Shown: positions 1 through 9,349 of the stretch, one piece after another
Position numbering within the stretch: the first letter of the stretch is position 1
Layout: every line of letters begins with the position of its first letter
Source: G965222505 sp965222505
Lineage (GTDB): Bacteria > Bacteroidota > Rhodothermia > Rhodothermales > DATKEJ01
Assembly: GCA_965222505.1 (NCBI GenBank)
Contig: OZ244956.1
Location: 682,001-746,000, forward strand
Direction: 5' to 3'
Length of the DNA stretch: 64,000 nucleotides
Program-made: the position numbers and the translations under genes
Notes under the pieces: generated by a model
What the model was told of the DNA's origin: nothing
What the model saw: only the letters and a program-made list of their open reading frames with translations
Databases searched by the model: none

Positions 1-1904
1 TCCGTGGGGAAGCCGTCAACACCAGCTCCGATATCTACTCGCTGGGCGTTGTGCTCTACGAACTCCTGACCGGCTATCGGCCTTACGAACTGGAAAACCG
101 TCCCGCTGCCGAAATCGCTGAGGTCATCTGCGGGACGCTCCCGGAAAAACCCAGTACCATCATCAGCAAATCCGCTGAGACGACCACTGAAGCCAGTCAG
201 GCCCGCAGCACCCATCCTGATCGACTGCGCCGCCGCTTGTCCGGTGACCTCGATAACATCGTGTTGCGCGCCCTGCGCAAGGAACCCGAACGCCGGTACG
301 TCTCCGTCGATGCCCTCGCCGATGACATCCGGCGGCACCTAACCGGCCTACCCGTCCTGGCCCGCCCGGACACCCTCCGTTATCGGGTGGAGAAATTCAT
401 CAGTCGGCACCGCCTTGGCGTGATCGCCACAGCCGCAGCCCTAATGGTGGCTACCGGTCTGACGGCCTTCTATACCCTCCAGCTTACCCAGGAACGGGAC
501 CGCGCCCAGGCCGCCCTGACCCAGGCCGAACTGGAACAGGAAAAGGCCAATGAGGTCACCGCCTTCTTGCGAAGCATTTTTGCCGTATCCAATCCCACAG
601 AAGGGCAAGGCCGTTCGGTCACCGCACGCGAACTCCTCGACACCGGGGCCGAGCGCATCGAAGTGGAATTGAAAGATCAGCCTGAAGTGCAGGCCAAAAT
701 GATGCAGGTCATCGGCGACGTATACAAGAGCATGGGCCTCTATGAAGACGCTGAATCCCTGACACGGAAGGGCCTGGCCAAGCTCCAGGATCTGTACGAA
801 GGAGACCATGCTGAAATCGCTCGGAGTCAGACGATTCTGGCCCGGATTATGCTCGATAAAGGCCAACTGCCGCAGGCAGATTCGCTCATGACCCTGGCCC
901 TTGACATGCGCCGCCGACTGTACGGTGCGGAGCATGTGGAGTTGGCCGAGAGCCTGCAGGAAGTTGGCTGGCTTCGCCAAGAGCAAGGCAACCTTGAAGC
1001 TGCTGTGGCCTTTAACCGTGAAATGCTCGCCATGCGGCGCAACCTGTTTGAACCGGATGCGCCCATCATTGCGGTTTCTCTCAACAACATGGCCAACAGC
1101 CTGACGGCTTTCGGGGATCATGAAGCGGCTGAACCCCTCTTTCGAGAAGCCCTGGCACTCCATGAAAAAAACTACGGCCCAGGTCACCCGGAAGTTGCCA
1201 ACACACTGAACAATCTGGGGTTGATGCTGCAAATGCAAGGCAAGCATGCCGAGGCCGAACCCATCATGCGGCAGGTGCTGGATCTGGACCTCCGCACCCT
1301 GGGACCGGAGCATCCGTATGTAGCCATCAGCCAGAACAACCTCGCTCAAATTTTTCATAGGCTGGGTCGGTTTGCTGCAGCCGAATCCCTCTTTCATGTG
1401 TCCCTCAACCTGCGCAAAAGCCTGTTCGGCGAGGAGCATCCGTCCGTTGCAGAAAGCTATAACAACATCGCCATCCTCCTTACGGATCAGGAGCGCCACG
1501 CCGAGGCCGAACCACTCATCAGACAAGCACTGGACATCAATCAGCGGTTGCTGGGCCCTAAACATCCGCGAACGGGTATCTCCACAAATGCCCTTGCCGG
1601 CGTGCTGAAATACCAGGGCAAGACCGATCAGGCCGAATCTATCTTCCGAACGGCCCTGTCCATTTATGCGGAAGCCTTCCCGGAAAACCACCTCCGGCAT
1701 GCCAACCCCAACTATGGCCTCGGTACGTTGCTCTCGGAAAAAGGGGCATATGATGAGGCCGAGCCATTGCTACTTCGTGCCTTCAAACTCCGCACCGCCG
1801 ATCTTGCCGCAGATCATAAAGACGTCCTGAATGCACGAAAAGCCCTGGTCACCCTCTACACTAACTGGGGTAAACCAGAAGAGGCCGCACGCTATCAGCG
1901 ATAA
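1..1904 (+). CDS. Ser/Thr protein kinase C-lobe + TM + TPR protein (5' partial)
   Basis: The reading frame is open from base 3, so the gene starts upstream of the window. The first visible residues (SSDIYSLGVVLYELLTGYRPYE) are subdomain IX of a Hanks-type kinase. The ATP loop and the HRDLKPxN catalytic loop lie outside. A single membrane segment follows (LGVIATAAALMVATGLTAF, about residue 140 of the visible part). After it come about nine 42-residue kinesin-light-chain TPR units, seen as repeated LNNLAxxLxxxGxxxEAEPLFRxAL and GPEHPxVA motifs. The family is a membrane receptor-like kinase with a cytoplasmic kinase and TPR units that probably bind partners. The second kinase at 5069 has the same architecture, so this looks like a duplicated signalling module. 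The internal GTG at 51 is only an artefactual start. The input signal is unknown. Confidence 0.9.
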   Translation, partial: RGEAVNTSSDIYSLGVVLYELLTGYRPYELENRPAAEIAEVICGTLPEKPSTIISKSAETTTEASQARSTHPDRLRRRLSGDLDNIVLRALRKEPERRYVSVDALADDIRRHLTGLPVLARPDTLRYRVEKFISRHRLGVIATAAALMVATGLTAFYTLQLTQERDRAQAALTQAELEQEKANEVTAFLRSIFAVSNPTEGQGRSVTARELLDTGAERIEVELKDQPEVQAKMMQVIGDVYKSMGLYEDAESLTRKGLAKLQDLYEGDHAEIARSQTILARIMLDKGQLPQADSLMTLALDMRRRLYGAEHVELAESLQEVGWLRQEQGNLEAAVAFNREMLAMRRNLFEPDAPIIAVSLNNMANSLTAFGDHEAAEPLFREALALHEKNYGPGHPEVANTLNNLGLMLQMQGKHAEAEPIMRQVLDLDLRTLGPEHPYVAISQNNLAQIFHRLGRFAAAESLFHVSLNLRKSLFGEEHPSVAESYNNIAILLTDQERHAEAEPLIRQALDINQRLLGPKHPRTGISTNALAGVLKYQGKTDQAESIFRTALSIYAEAFPENHLRHANPNYGLGTLLSEKGAYDEAEPLLLRAFKLRTADLAADHKDVLNARKALVTLYTNWGKPEEAARYQR

Positions 1905-1951
1905 TTCGTATTTTCTGGCGTTCCCTCCTCTGCCACAGACCGCCACACTGC

Positions 1952-4900
1952 ATGCGCTTCCTCTCTATTCTGTTGTGCCTCGGCCTCTATGCCTGCACCC
2001 CTGCCCCAACGCCTGAAAGCAGACCCGCCGATCACCGCACCGAAGCCGAAAAACGCCAACCCAATCAGGCCCGTGCCAGCCTGGATGTAGCCGACGGACT
2101 CGAAGTGACCCTGTTTGCCTCAGAACCGCTGGTCGTGAACCCGACCAACATGGACATCGACGCACGAGGCCGCCTCTGGGTCTGTGAAGGCCGGAACTAC
2201 CGGCTGTGGAACAACCCCGGCTATGCCGAACAGGAAGGCGGGGACCGCATCCTCATCCTCGAAGACACCAACGGCGACGGCCAGGCTGACAAACGCACCG
2301 TCTTCTATCAGGGCCACGATGTCGATGCAGCACTTGGTATTCTGGTGATGGACAACCAGATTATTGTCTCGGCAAGTCCGCTGGTCCTTCGGCTCACCGA
2401 TACAGATGGGGATGACCAAGCCGATAAAAAGGAAGTCCTCTTCGCTGGCATCAAGGGGATAAATCACGATCACGGCGTACACGCCTTTACGTTTGGGCCG
2501 GACGGTCGTCTTTATTTTAATTTCGGCAATGAAGGCAAACAACTGCGCCACACCGACAGCACCTTCGTTGTAGATAAGTGGGGGCATAACATCTCTGAGG
2601 CCGAAGGCCGATACCGGCAGGGCATGGCCTTCCGCATGAACCCGGACGGCACGGACCTCGAAGTGATCGGCTACAACTTTCGGAATGCGTATGAACTGGC
2701 CGTAGACGCCTTCGGCACCGTCTGGCAATCCGACAATGACGACGACGGCAACCGGGCCACACGCATCAACTATGTGATGGAATATGGCAACTACGGCTAT
2801 CTCGATGCCCGGACCGGCAACCACTGGAGTATGCCCCGCACAGGCATGCACCCGGAAATTCCCAAACGCCATTGGCACTTGAACGACCCCGGTGTGGTGC
2901 CCAACCTGCTCCAGACCGGAGCCGGTTCACCCACAGGCATTGCCATCTATGAAGGCAACCTCCTGCCCGGTGTGTTTCAGAACCAGATGATCCACGCGGA
3001 TGCCGGTCCAAATGTTGTGCGCGCTTATCCCGTTGCCCCAAACGGTGCCGGATACTCCGCCGAGGTGGTCAACCTCGTCAAAGGTACCCGTGACCCCTGG
3101 TTCCGTCCTTCAGACGTGACCGTGGCCCCGGACGGCTCTCTGTTCATCGCCGACTGGTATGATCCTGGGGTGGGTGGCCACTGGGTTGCAGACATCGAGC
3201 AGGGCCGCATATTTCGGGTGGCACCGCCCAACACACCCTATGCTGTTCAACCGCCCGACCTCTCTACCCCGGCCACTGCTGCACAGGCCCTGTTGAGCCC
3301 CAACATGGCCACCCGCTACCTGGCCTGGAACCGCCTGGCCACCTGGGGAACGGAGGCAGAACCCGCCTTGCAGGACCTCTGGACTTCGGATGTTCCCCAT
3401 CATCGTGCACGTGCGTTGTGGCTTTTGGCCCGGATTGAGGGCCAGACGGCACACTATATCGACGCAGCACTCCAGGATGCGGACCCCAATATCCGAATTA
3501 CCGGATTACGTGTGGCCCGTCAGTTAGGACACAACGTTACCGAGGCCGTTGCCCAACTGGTACAGGATCCCAACCCGCAGGTACGCCGCGCCTGTGCCAT
3601 AGCCATTCGGCACCTCCCCGTTGAACAAGCCGCCCCCTTGTGGACGCAACTGGCCCTCCAATATGATGGCCAAGACCGGTGGTACCTTGAAGCCCTCGGC
3701 ATTGGAGCAGAAAACAACTGGGAGCCGTTGCTTGCCACATGGTTGGCAGAGGTCGGCGAGGACTGGACCACACAGGCAGGACGGGACATGGTATGGCGTG
3801 CCCGCACCCCACGCGCCTTGCCCCTGCTCACCGAATTGATCGCACGGTCGGATACCGATGCTACAGCAAGACTTCGGTACTTCCGCGCCATTGACTTTCA
3901 TGATACCCCGGCCAAACAGAAAGCGCTTGTCCAACTGCTGGACGGCAATCATCCCAGTCAGCATGAGATCAATGCCCTCGCCCTCAAACACCTCACGGAC
4001 CCTGCCCTCAAACAATCGGCCCGTGTGCAAGAAGCCCTGCAAAACACGCTGGACCAAGTAGCCGGTACAGCCCTGTTTCTCGATTTGGTCGGGGCCTATG
4101 GGATCACCAATCAAAACCCGGATTTGCACCAACTGGCAATGGCCTGGCCCGATAGCAGCCTTGGCATCGATGCCACCCTCCTCCTCCTGAAAAATGAGGC
4201 GCCCCAGCTTTTCCGCCCGGCGGTGGCCTCGCCGGACACCTTGATACGCAATGCTGCACTTCGGGTGCTGGGTCATACCCGCTCCCATTCCGGTCGCCTG
4301 GCCTTGCTAGGCATCGTGGCGGACACCACCCTGACCAGAGAGACCCGCCGGATCGCGCTGGAGCAATTGAGCCTGGGAGAATGGGGCGGCAAGTTACATC
4401 TGCTCGAAATCGTGAAAGCGGGCGACTTGCCCAAAGGATTTGAAACCGATGCCGCCCGGTTGCTGCAAGGTGCCTTTAACCAGAATCTACGGGCAGAAGC
4501 CGCCGAATACCTGCCGATGGCCGCAACTACGGAAGGCACCCCCTTACCTCCTATTGCCCAATTGGTACTGGACACGGGCCAACCTGAATCCGGAAAGGCC
4601 GTTTTTACACGACTTTGTTCTTCTTGTCATCAGGTCAACGGAGAAGGCATCAACTTCGGCCCAAACTTGTCCGAGATCGGCGACAAACTCCCCAGGGAAG
4701 CCCTCTTTACCTCCATTCTCCATCCCGATGCCGGGATTGGATTTGGGTATGAAGGGTATGTCATCACCCATCAGGACGGCACCCAATCCACCGGCTATAT
4801 CCTGAGCGAAAACGAGGCCACCCTCTCCTTGCGGGTGCCCGGCGGACAAACCCGAAACCTCAACAAGGCTGACATTTTAAAAAGAACCCCCATGCGGAAT

Positions 4901-4999
4901 TCGCTGATGCCCTCCCTTCAAAGTGGTATGGACAGGCAAGAACTGGTTGATTTGGTGACCTACCTGTCCTCGCTAAAACGGGCTATCCCCGGCAAGTAA
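1952..4999 (+). CDS. PVC-type heme-binding dehydrogenase lipoprotein (propeller-HEAT-cytochrome c)
   Basis: A 1015-residue protein starting with a lipoprotein signal (MRFLSILLCLGLYAC, acylated Cys at 15). Residues about 45-425 form a six-bladed propeller related to soluble glucose dehydrogenases, with DTNGDGQADK and DTDGDDQADK calcium-type loops. Residues about 440-830 are HEAT-like helices (QDADPNIRITGLRVARQLG). The C-terminus is a c-type cytochrome with heme motif CSSCH near 889-893 and a likely distal Met further on. Proteins of this layout are known as PVC-type heme-binding CxxCH proteins and are predicted periplasmic sugar or alcohol dehydrogenases feeding electrons to the respiratory chain. 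The substrate cannot be told. It lies 47 bp after one kinase-TPR gene and 69 bp before another, so all three may be co-transcribed. Confidence 0.88.
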   Translation: MRFLSILLCLGLYACTPAPTPESRPADHRTEAEKRQPNQARASLDVADGLEVTLFASEPLVVNPTNMDIDARGRLWVCEGRNYRLWNNPGYAEQEGGDRILILEDTNGDGQADKRTVFYQGHDVDAALGILVMDNQIIVSASPLVLRLTDTDGDDQADKKEVLFAGIKGINHDHGVHAFTFGPDGRLYFNFGNEGKQLRHTDSTFVVDKWGHNISEAEGRYRQGMAFRMNPDGTDLEVIGYNFRNAYELAVDAFGTVWQSDNDDDGNRATRINYVMEYGNYGYLDARTGNHWSMPRTGMHPEIPKRHWHLNDPGVVPNLLQTGAGSPTGIAIYEGNLLPGVFQNQMIHADAGPNVVRAYPVAPNGAGYSAEVVNLVKGTRDPWFRPSDVTVAPDGSLFIADWYDPGVGGHWVADIEQGRIFRVAPPNTPYAVQPPDLSTPATAAQALLSPNMATRYLAWNRLATWGTEAEPALQDLWTSDVPHHRARALWLLARIEGQTAHYIDAALQDADPNIRITGLRVARQLGHNVTEAVAQLVQDPNPQVRRACAIAIRHLPVEQAAPLWTQLALQYDGQDRWYLEALGIGAENNWEPLLATWLAEVGEDWTTQAGRDMVWRARTPRALPLLTELIARSDTDATARLRYFRAIDFHDTPAKQKALVQLLDGNHPSQHEINALALKHLTDPALKQSARVQEALQNTLDQVAGTALFLDLVGAYGITNQNPDLHQLAMAWPDSSLGIDATLLLLKNEAPQLFRPAVASPDTLIRNAALRVLGHTRSHSGRLALLGIVADTTLTRETRRIALEQLSLGEWGGKLHLLEIVKAGDLPKGFETDAARLLQGAFNQNLRAEAAEYLPMAATTEGTPLPPIAQLVLDTGQPESGKAVFTRLCSSCHQVNGEGINFGPNLSEIGDKLPREALFTSILHPDAGIGFGYEGYVITHQDGTQSTGYILSENEATLSLRVPGGQTRNLNKADILKRTPMRNSLMPSLQSGMDRQELVDLVTYLSSLKRAIPGK

Positions 5000-5068
5000 A
5001 GGCCGGCGCCCGTTCTGTTTCACGCGTATTGAACAGGAGTTCTTGATCGATCAAAGCACAGGCCAGCC

Positions 5069-8000
5069 ATGACCCCAGACCAGTGGAAGCACGCAAAAAG
5101 TATTTTTGAACGTGCCCTGAATGTACCTCCAGAGCAACAGGCACAGTTTCTGGACTCCACTTGTGCAGACGATGAAGAACTCCGCGCGTTGGTGGTCGGT
5201 ATGCTGGCGGCTGATGCCGATCCGCCCTCTGTTTTGGAAGTGGAACACAGCGATTTATCCACGCTGATGCCGGACGCACAGGCCCTGCCTGAACATATCG
5301 GCCCCTATCGGATCTTGCGTATGCTGGGGCACGGAGGTATGGGGGTGGTCTTGATGGCCGAACGCACCGACCTCCCCAAAAAAGTGGCCCTGAAACTGCT
5401 GCGGGACAGATGGGCCTCCCCCGACGTTATGCAGCGGTTCAAGTTTGAGCAAGCCGTTCTGGCCCGGCTTCAACACCCGAATATTGCTCAACTGCTGGAT
5501 GCAGGAACGACCCATGACGGTGTGCCCTACTTTGCCATGGAATACATCGAAGGAGAATCGCTTACTACATTCTGTGATGCGCAACAACTCACCCTGGATG
5601 AGCGGCTTCGGCTTTTCTCCAAGGTGTGTGAGGCCGTTCAATATGCCCATCGGAATCTGGTCATCCACCGAGACCTCAAGCCCGGCAACATCCTCATCGA
5701 CCATAGTGGGCAAATCAAACTGCTGGATTTCGGGATTGCCAAACTGGTCGAGACCGAAACGGAACTGGCCTTGACCCAAACCGGCTACCGGGCGATGACC
5801 CCGGCCTATGCCAGTCCAGAGCAAATCCTGGGGCGGTCGGTAACCACCTCAAGCGATGTGTATAGCCTGGGGGTTGTCCTCTATGAATTGCTCACCGGGC
5901 ACCGGCCCTACGATGCCCAGTCACCCGGAGAATGGGAACAACTGGTCTGCGAAGCCGAGCCCAGCAAACCCAGTACCGCCGTCTCCCGCATCCATGACAT
6001 GACATTACCCGATGGCACCACTGCCATCCGAACACCGGCACAGGTGAGTCAGGCTAGAAATACGGCCCCTGATCAACTCAAATCCCGGCTCCGGGGTGAT
6101 TTGGACAACATCGTGTTGAAGGCCCTTCGCAAAGCACCCGATCAGCGATATGCCTCCGCCGAAGCCTTTCTGGCCGATGTTCAGCGCTACCTTAACGGCT
6201 TTCCGGTTGAAGCGCATGGGGATGCCCTCGGCTACCGAGCCCGTAAATTCATCCGCCGACACAAACTGGGCGTTGGACTTACAGCCGGCATCGCCACCCT
6301 GATCCTGGGTTTTGCCGGACTGATGGCCTGGCAACAATCCGTCACAGCCCAGGAACGAGACCGCGCCCGGCTGGAAGCCGACAAAGCCAACAAAGTGGCC
6401 GACTTCATGTACGAGTTTTTTGGAGCCACCTTTCCCAAAGACCTCAGTACCGACACCCTGAATGCTGGCGACTTGTTAGCCTCGGGCCTGGAAACCGTAG
6501 AAGAAAAACTGACTGACCAACCCGATGTGCAGGCCCATATGCTAAACGTCATCGGGCGCGTCTATCAATCGCGTGGGGATTATGATACCGCCCACGAACT
6601 CCTTACCCGTTCTCTCGACTTGCGCCGCACGGTTTACGAAGCCCCCCATGCAGAAATTGCCACCGCCCTGAACGCGCTGGGCATGCATTATAACATTCGT
6701 GGCGAAAATGAAAAAGCCCAGGCCTTCCATGAAGAAGCCCTGGCCATGCGCCAAACCCTCTACGGCAATGACCATCCCGATGTAGCCCTCAGTTTAAACA
6801 ACCTGGCATCCCTCTCCAATGCCCGTGGGGATCATGATGAAACCCTCCGCTTGCTTAACGAATCATTGGAGATTCGGAAAAAGCACCTGGGGGATGAACA
6901 TGCAGACATCGCCCAATCCATCGGCAACCTGGCCGTCGTTTATGGCTCAAAAGGGAATACTGAAAAAGCCGTTGAGATGACCCGAGAAGCCCTGGCCATT
7001 CGCATCAAACTGTTTTCGGAAGACCATTACGACGTCGTGTTTACCAAGGGCAATCTGGTCTACTACCTACGCCAGGATGGACAACTGGAAGAGGCCCTGG
7101 CACTTTCCCAAAAAGTGGTAGACGGATTTGAAACGCTGCTCGGTGAGGACCATCCCACGGTGGGCAAGGCCCTGATGAACCAGGGGCTCGTCTTGAACGC
7201 CCTTGGACGACATGATGAAGCGGCCATTCAGTACCAGAATGCACTTCCCTTGCTGGTCAAAAAAGCCCCAGACCACTGGGATGTAGCCAACACCCATCGC
7301 CATCTGGGTACCAGCTACAGAAAACTGGGCCAACTGGACAAGGCCCTTCCCCATTTGAAGAAAGCATTGGCCCTGATCCTCGGGCGATATGGCGAAAACG
7401 CCCGGTATACAGGATTGGCAAAAAGCGCGCTGGGCGCGTATTATACGGATGCGGGCGATTTTGCCCAGGCTGAGCGCTACCTGAATGAAGCCCTGGCCAT
7501 CCTGACCAATGCCAGGGGTGCCAACAATCCCGCCACACAACGTATCCAGGCGCAGTTGGATACGCTTAAAGTGCGGATGGCTGCTCCATTCCCCCTTACC
7601 ATGAGCCGGAGTCGGTACGATATTACCGCCCTTCTTCATGCGGCGAGCCAGAACGATGAAGACGCGTTCAATGCCCTCTATGCCCAGGTATACGAGGAGC
7701 TACGCCGTTTGGCCCGTACGGTACGCAGCAACCGAGGGGTCTACACCCTGAACACCACAGCGTTGGTCCATGAAGCGTACATCAAGTTGATGGACAGCAA
7801 CAAACCGGACTGGAAAAACCGGCTCCACTTTTTCCGGATCGCCGCACGAGCCATGCGCCAGGTCTTGATCAATGCTGCCATTCATCGCCAGGCGGCCAAA
7901 CGAGGGGGCGGGCAGGTGACCATTCAATTTAATGAGCAAGAGCATGCCTCCTTGGTCACGCCGGAATCGATCCTGTCTCTGGAGGATGCTCTTCAACAAC

Positions 8001-8167
8001 TTGAACAGTTCGATCCAGATCAAGCCCAAATCGTGGAGTGCCGTTTCTTCGCCGGATTAACCATCGAAGAAACGGCACAAGTCCTGGACACGTCCCCATC
8101 CAAGGTGAAACGCGAATGGCGCACGGCTCGGGCCTGGCTCGGCCAGGTCCTGAAAGCCGATGCCTGA
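5069..8167 (+). CDS. Kinase-TM-TPR protein fused to a C-terminal ECF sigma factor
   Basis: 1032 residues. Residues 1-70 are the helical leader common to these kinases. Residues about 74-345 are a complete Ser/Thr kinase: GHGGMGVV loop, VALKLL lysine near 106, HRDLKPGN near 200, DFG near 219, and a TPAYASPEQ activation-segment end. A TM segment lies near 400-422 (LGVGLTAGIATLILGFAGL). About eight kinesin-light-chain TPR units fill 470-830. From Met845 (ATG at 7601) the same frame continues without a stop into a whole ECF sigma factor. It has a sigma2 region (LRRLARTVRSN, TTALVHEAYIKLM, HFFRIAARAMRQVLI) and a sigma4 helix-turn-helix (LTIEETAQVLDTSPSKVKREW). In related bacteria the sigma factor is a separate gene next to the kinase. 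Here the kinase stop codon is absent. Free sigma factor could also be made from the internal ATG at 7601, or by proteolysis. Confidence 0.9.
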   Translation: MTPDQWKHAKSIFERALNVPPEQQAQFLDSTCADDEELRALVVGMLAADADPPSVLEVEHSDLSTLMPDAQALPEHIGPYRILRMLGHGGMGVVLMAERTDLPKKVALKLLRDRWASPDVMQRFKFEQAVLARLQHPNIAQLLDAGTTHDGVPYFAMEYIEGESLTTFCDAQQLTLDERLRLFSKVCEAVQYAHRNLVIHRDLKPGNILIDHSGQIKLLDFGIAKLVETETELALTQTGYRAMTPAYASPEQILGRSVTTSSDVYSLGVVLYELLTGHRPYDAQSPGEWEQLVCEAEPSKPSTAVSRIHDMTLPDGTTAIRTPAQVSQARNTAPDQLKSRLRGDLDNIVLKALRKAPDQRYASAEAFLADVQRYLNGFPVEAHGDALGYRARKFIRRHKLGVGLTAGIATLILGFAGLMAWQQSVTAQERDRARLEADKANKVADFMYEFFGATFPKDLSTDTLNAGDLLASGLETVEEKLTDQPDVQAHMLNVIGRVYQSRGDYDTAHELLTRSLDLRRTVYEAPHAEIATALNALGMHYNIRGENEKAQAFHEEALAMRQTLYGNDHPDVALSLNNLASLSNARGDHDETLRLLNESLEIRKKHLGDEHADIAQSIGNLAVVYGSKGNTEKAVEMTREALAIRIKLFSEDHYDVVFTKGNLVYYLRQDGQLEEALALSQKVVDGFETLLGEDHPTVGKALMNQGLVLNALGRHDEAAIQYQNALPLLVKKAPDHWDVANTHRHLGTSYRKLGQLDKALPHLKKALALILGRYGENARYTGLAKSALGAYYTDAGDFAQAERYLNEALAILTNARGANNPATQRIQAQLDTLKVRMAAPFPLTMSRSRYDITALLHAASQNDEDAFNALYAQVYEELRRLARTVRSNRGVYTLNTTALVHEAYIKLMDSNKPDWKNRLHFFRIAARAMRQVLINAAIHRQAAKRGGGQVTIQFNEQEHASLVTPESILSLEDALQQLEQFDPDQAQIVECRFFAGLTIEETAQVLDTSPSKVKREWRTARAWLGQVLKADA

Positions 8168-8176
8168 TCCCCTTAT

Positions 8177-9118
8177 CTAGCGGTAACCAGCTTCGATTAG
8201 GGATGAAATGGTATCGATGTTGTCTGCGGTGACGAAGCTGGGGCCGGTGAGGACGTCGTTGGCCTGTTCAATCTCGTAATTGTGTTTCAGGAAGAGCGCC
8301 ATCACCCCCTGAAAGCCTTGCAGGTATTGCTGTTGATCAATGGTGAACCGGGTCCGTCCGTCTCGTATGGCTTCCAGCGTGACGGGGTCCATATCAAAGG
8401 TCCCATGCATGGCCTGCACAGTAGGCTGATCCGTAGCATAGGCATACCAGGAAGACATCCCTTCAGCGCCAAGCGTAAGCACAGCACCCGTTTCCGGACG
8501 GGCCGAAAAATGCGAGCGAAACACTTCAATGCCCGTGGCCGCATCTCGCGTGATGTCCAGTTTCACCACCTCAATCCCCTGCTCAGTCAGCGTATCCAAA
8601 AACCCCTGACACCGTTGCTCATGGGACAGGTTGCCGACTTCATGAATGGCGCAAACGGCAATGCCGGTCAACCCCATCTCCAACATTTTTTGCCCTGCTG
8701 CAACGCCCCCCTGGTACTCGCTGGAGCCGATGTAGTGCAGGTAAGAAATTTGCCCCTCCGGATCGGTCACGTTGATCGCAACCACCGGGATACCCGCAGC
8801 GGCGGCCCGGCCAAGTGGTTCGGCCACGGCCACGGGGTCTGTGATCGTGACCGCTATCCCCTGGGGTTGGGCTGCAATGGCAGCATCAATCAAGGATACA
8901 AATTCAGCGACTGAAAACTGGTCCGGCCCCAGATACTGCACATTCACGTCCAATGCTTCCCCGGCATCCATTGCACCCCGCAATACCACAGACCAAAACG
9001 GACTCCCTGCCGCACCATGGGTTACGACGAAATACGTCTGGTTGAGGTTCGTTCTTTTTTTCGGCGCACAGCCGGAAAGGAAGGCGAGACACAATATCAA
9101 TGCTACAGGTTTTGACAT
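8177..9118 (-). CDS. Periplasmic sugar-binding lipoprotein (LacI/RbsB-like fold)
   Basis: The start chosen is the ATG at 9118, because it gives a clean lipoprotein signal (MSKPVALILCLAFLSGC, lipid Cys near 17). A longer reading to 9160 would add a polar leader. The mature protein is a periplasmic-binding-protein type 1 domain as in ribose/galactose ABC receptors: FVVTHGAAGSPFWSVVLRG, then DAAIAAQPQGIAVTITDP, AAAGIPVVAINV, and a C-terminal VQAMHGTFDMDPVTLEAIRDG. No permease or ATPase gene is nearby, so it is an orphan receptor. It may feed a distant transporter or act as a periplasmic sensor. It converges on the kinase-sigma gene with only 9 bp between the two stops. Confidence 0.85.
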   Translation of the reverse strand: MSKPVALILCLAFLSGCAPKKRTNLNQTYFVVTHGAAGSPFWSVVLRGAMDAGEALDVNVQYLGPDQFSVAEFVSLIDAAIAAQPQGIAVTITDPVAVAEPLGRAAAAGIPVVAINVTDPEGQISYLHYIGSSEYQGGVAAGQKMLEMGLTGIAVCAIHEVGNLSHEQRCQGFLDTLTEQGIEVVKLDITRDAATGIEVFRSHFSARPETGAVLTLGAEGMSSWYAYATDQPTVQAMHGTFDMDPVTLEAIRDGRTRFTIDQQQYLQGFQGVMALFLKHNYEIEQANDVLTGPSFVTADNIDTISSLIEAGYR

Positions 9119-9249
9119 AAGAATGGCGGTAGGTGTGGTGGTAGGGTTTGACGGGCACAACTTCCAGGCGTGAGCGAAGGATCTCCCCTAGCATACCCCA
9201 GCTATCTCCAAGGAGATCCCTCGCATACGCTGCCTTCCTTTGTATCGTC

Positions 9250-9277
9250 GCACTCCGCACCCCGCACGTTGCACGTA
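9250..9277. repeat. Heptad repeat run (GCAC type)
   Basis: Four phased 7-mers, each beginning GCAC (for example GCACTCC and GCACGTT), in the 231-bp spacer between the divergent binding-protein and TerC genes. The rest of this spacer shows no other clear element. Confidence 0.75.
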
Positions 9278-9349
9278 ATAAGTTTTGCAGGAATGCCCAG
9301 ATTTCCTAATTTCGGCTATACCCACTTACAGCCACAGACCTTTACCTAC

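Noticed and set aside
441..1700. 419-aa minus-strand ORF opposite the TPR region
   Set aside because: Repetition comes from the TPR codons on the other strand. No independent motif or start signal is seen.
5069..8167. Kinase locus as a phage-defence system
   Set aside because: No nuclease, effector or mobile context is present. The sigma factor and TPR architecture point to transcriptional signalling.
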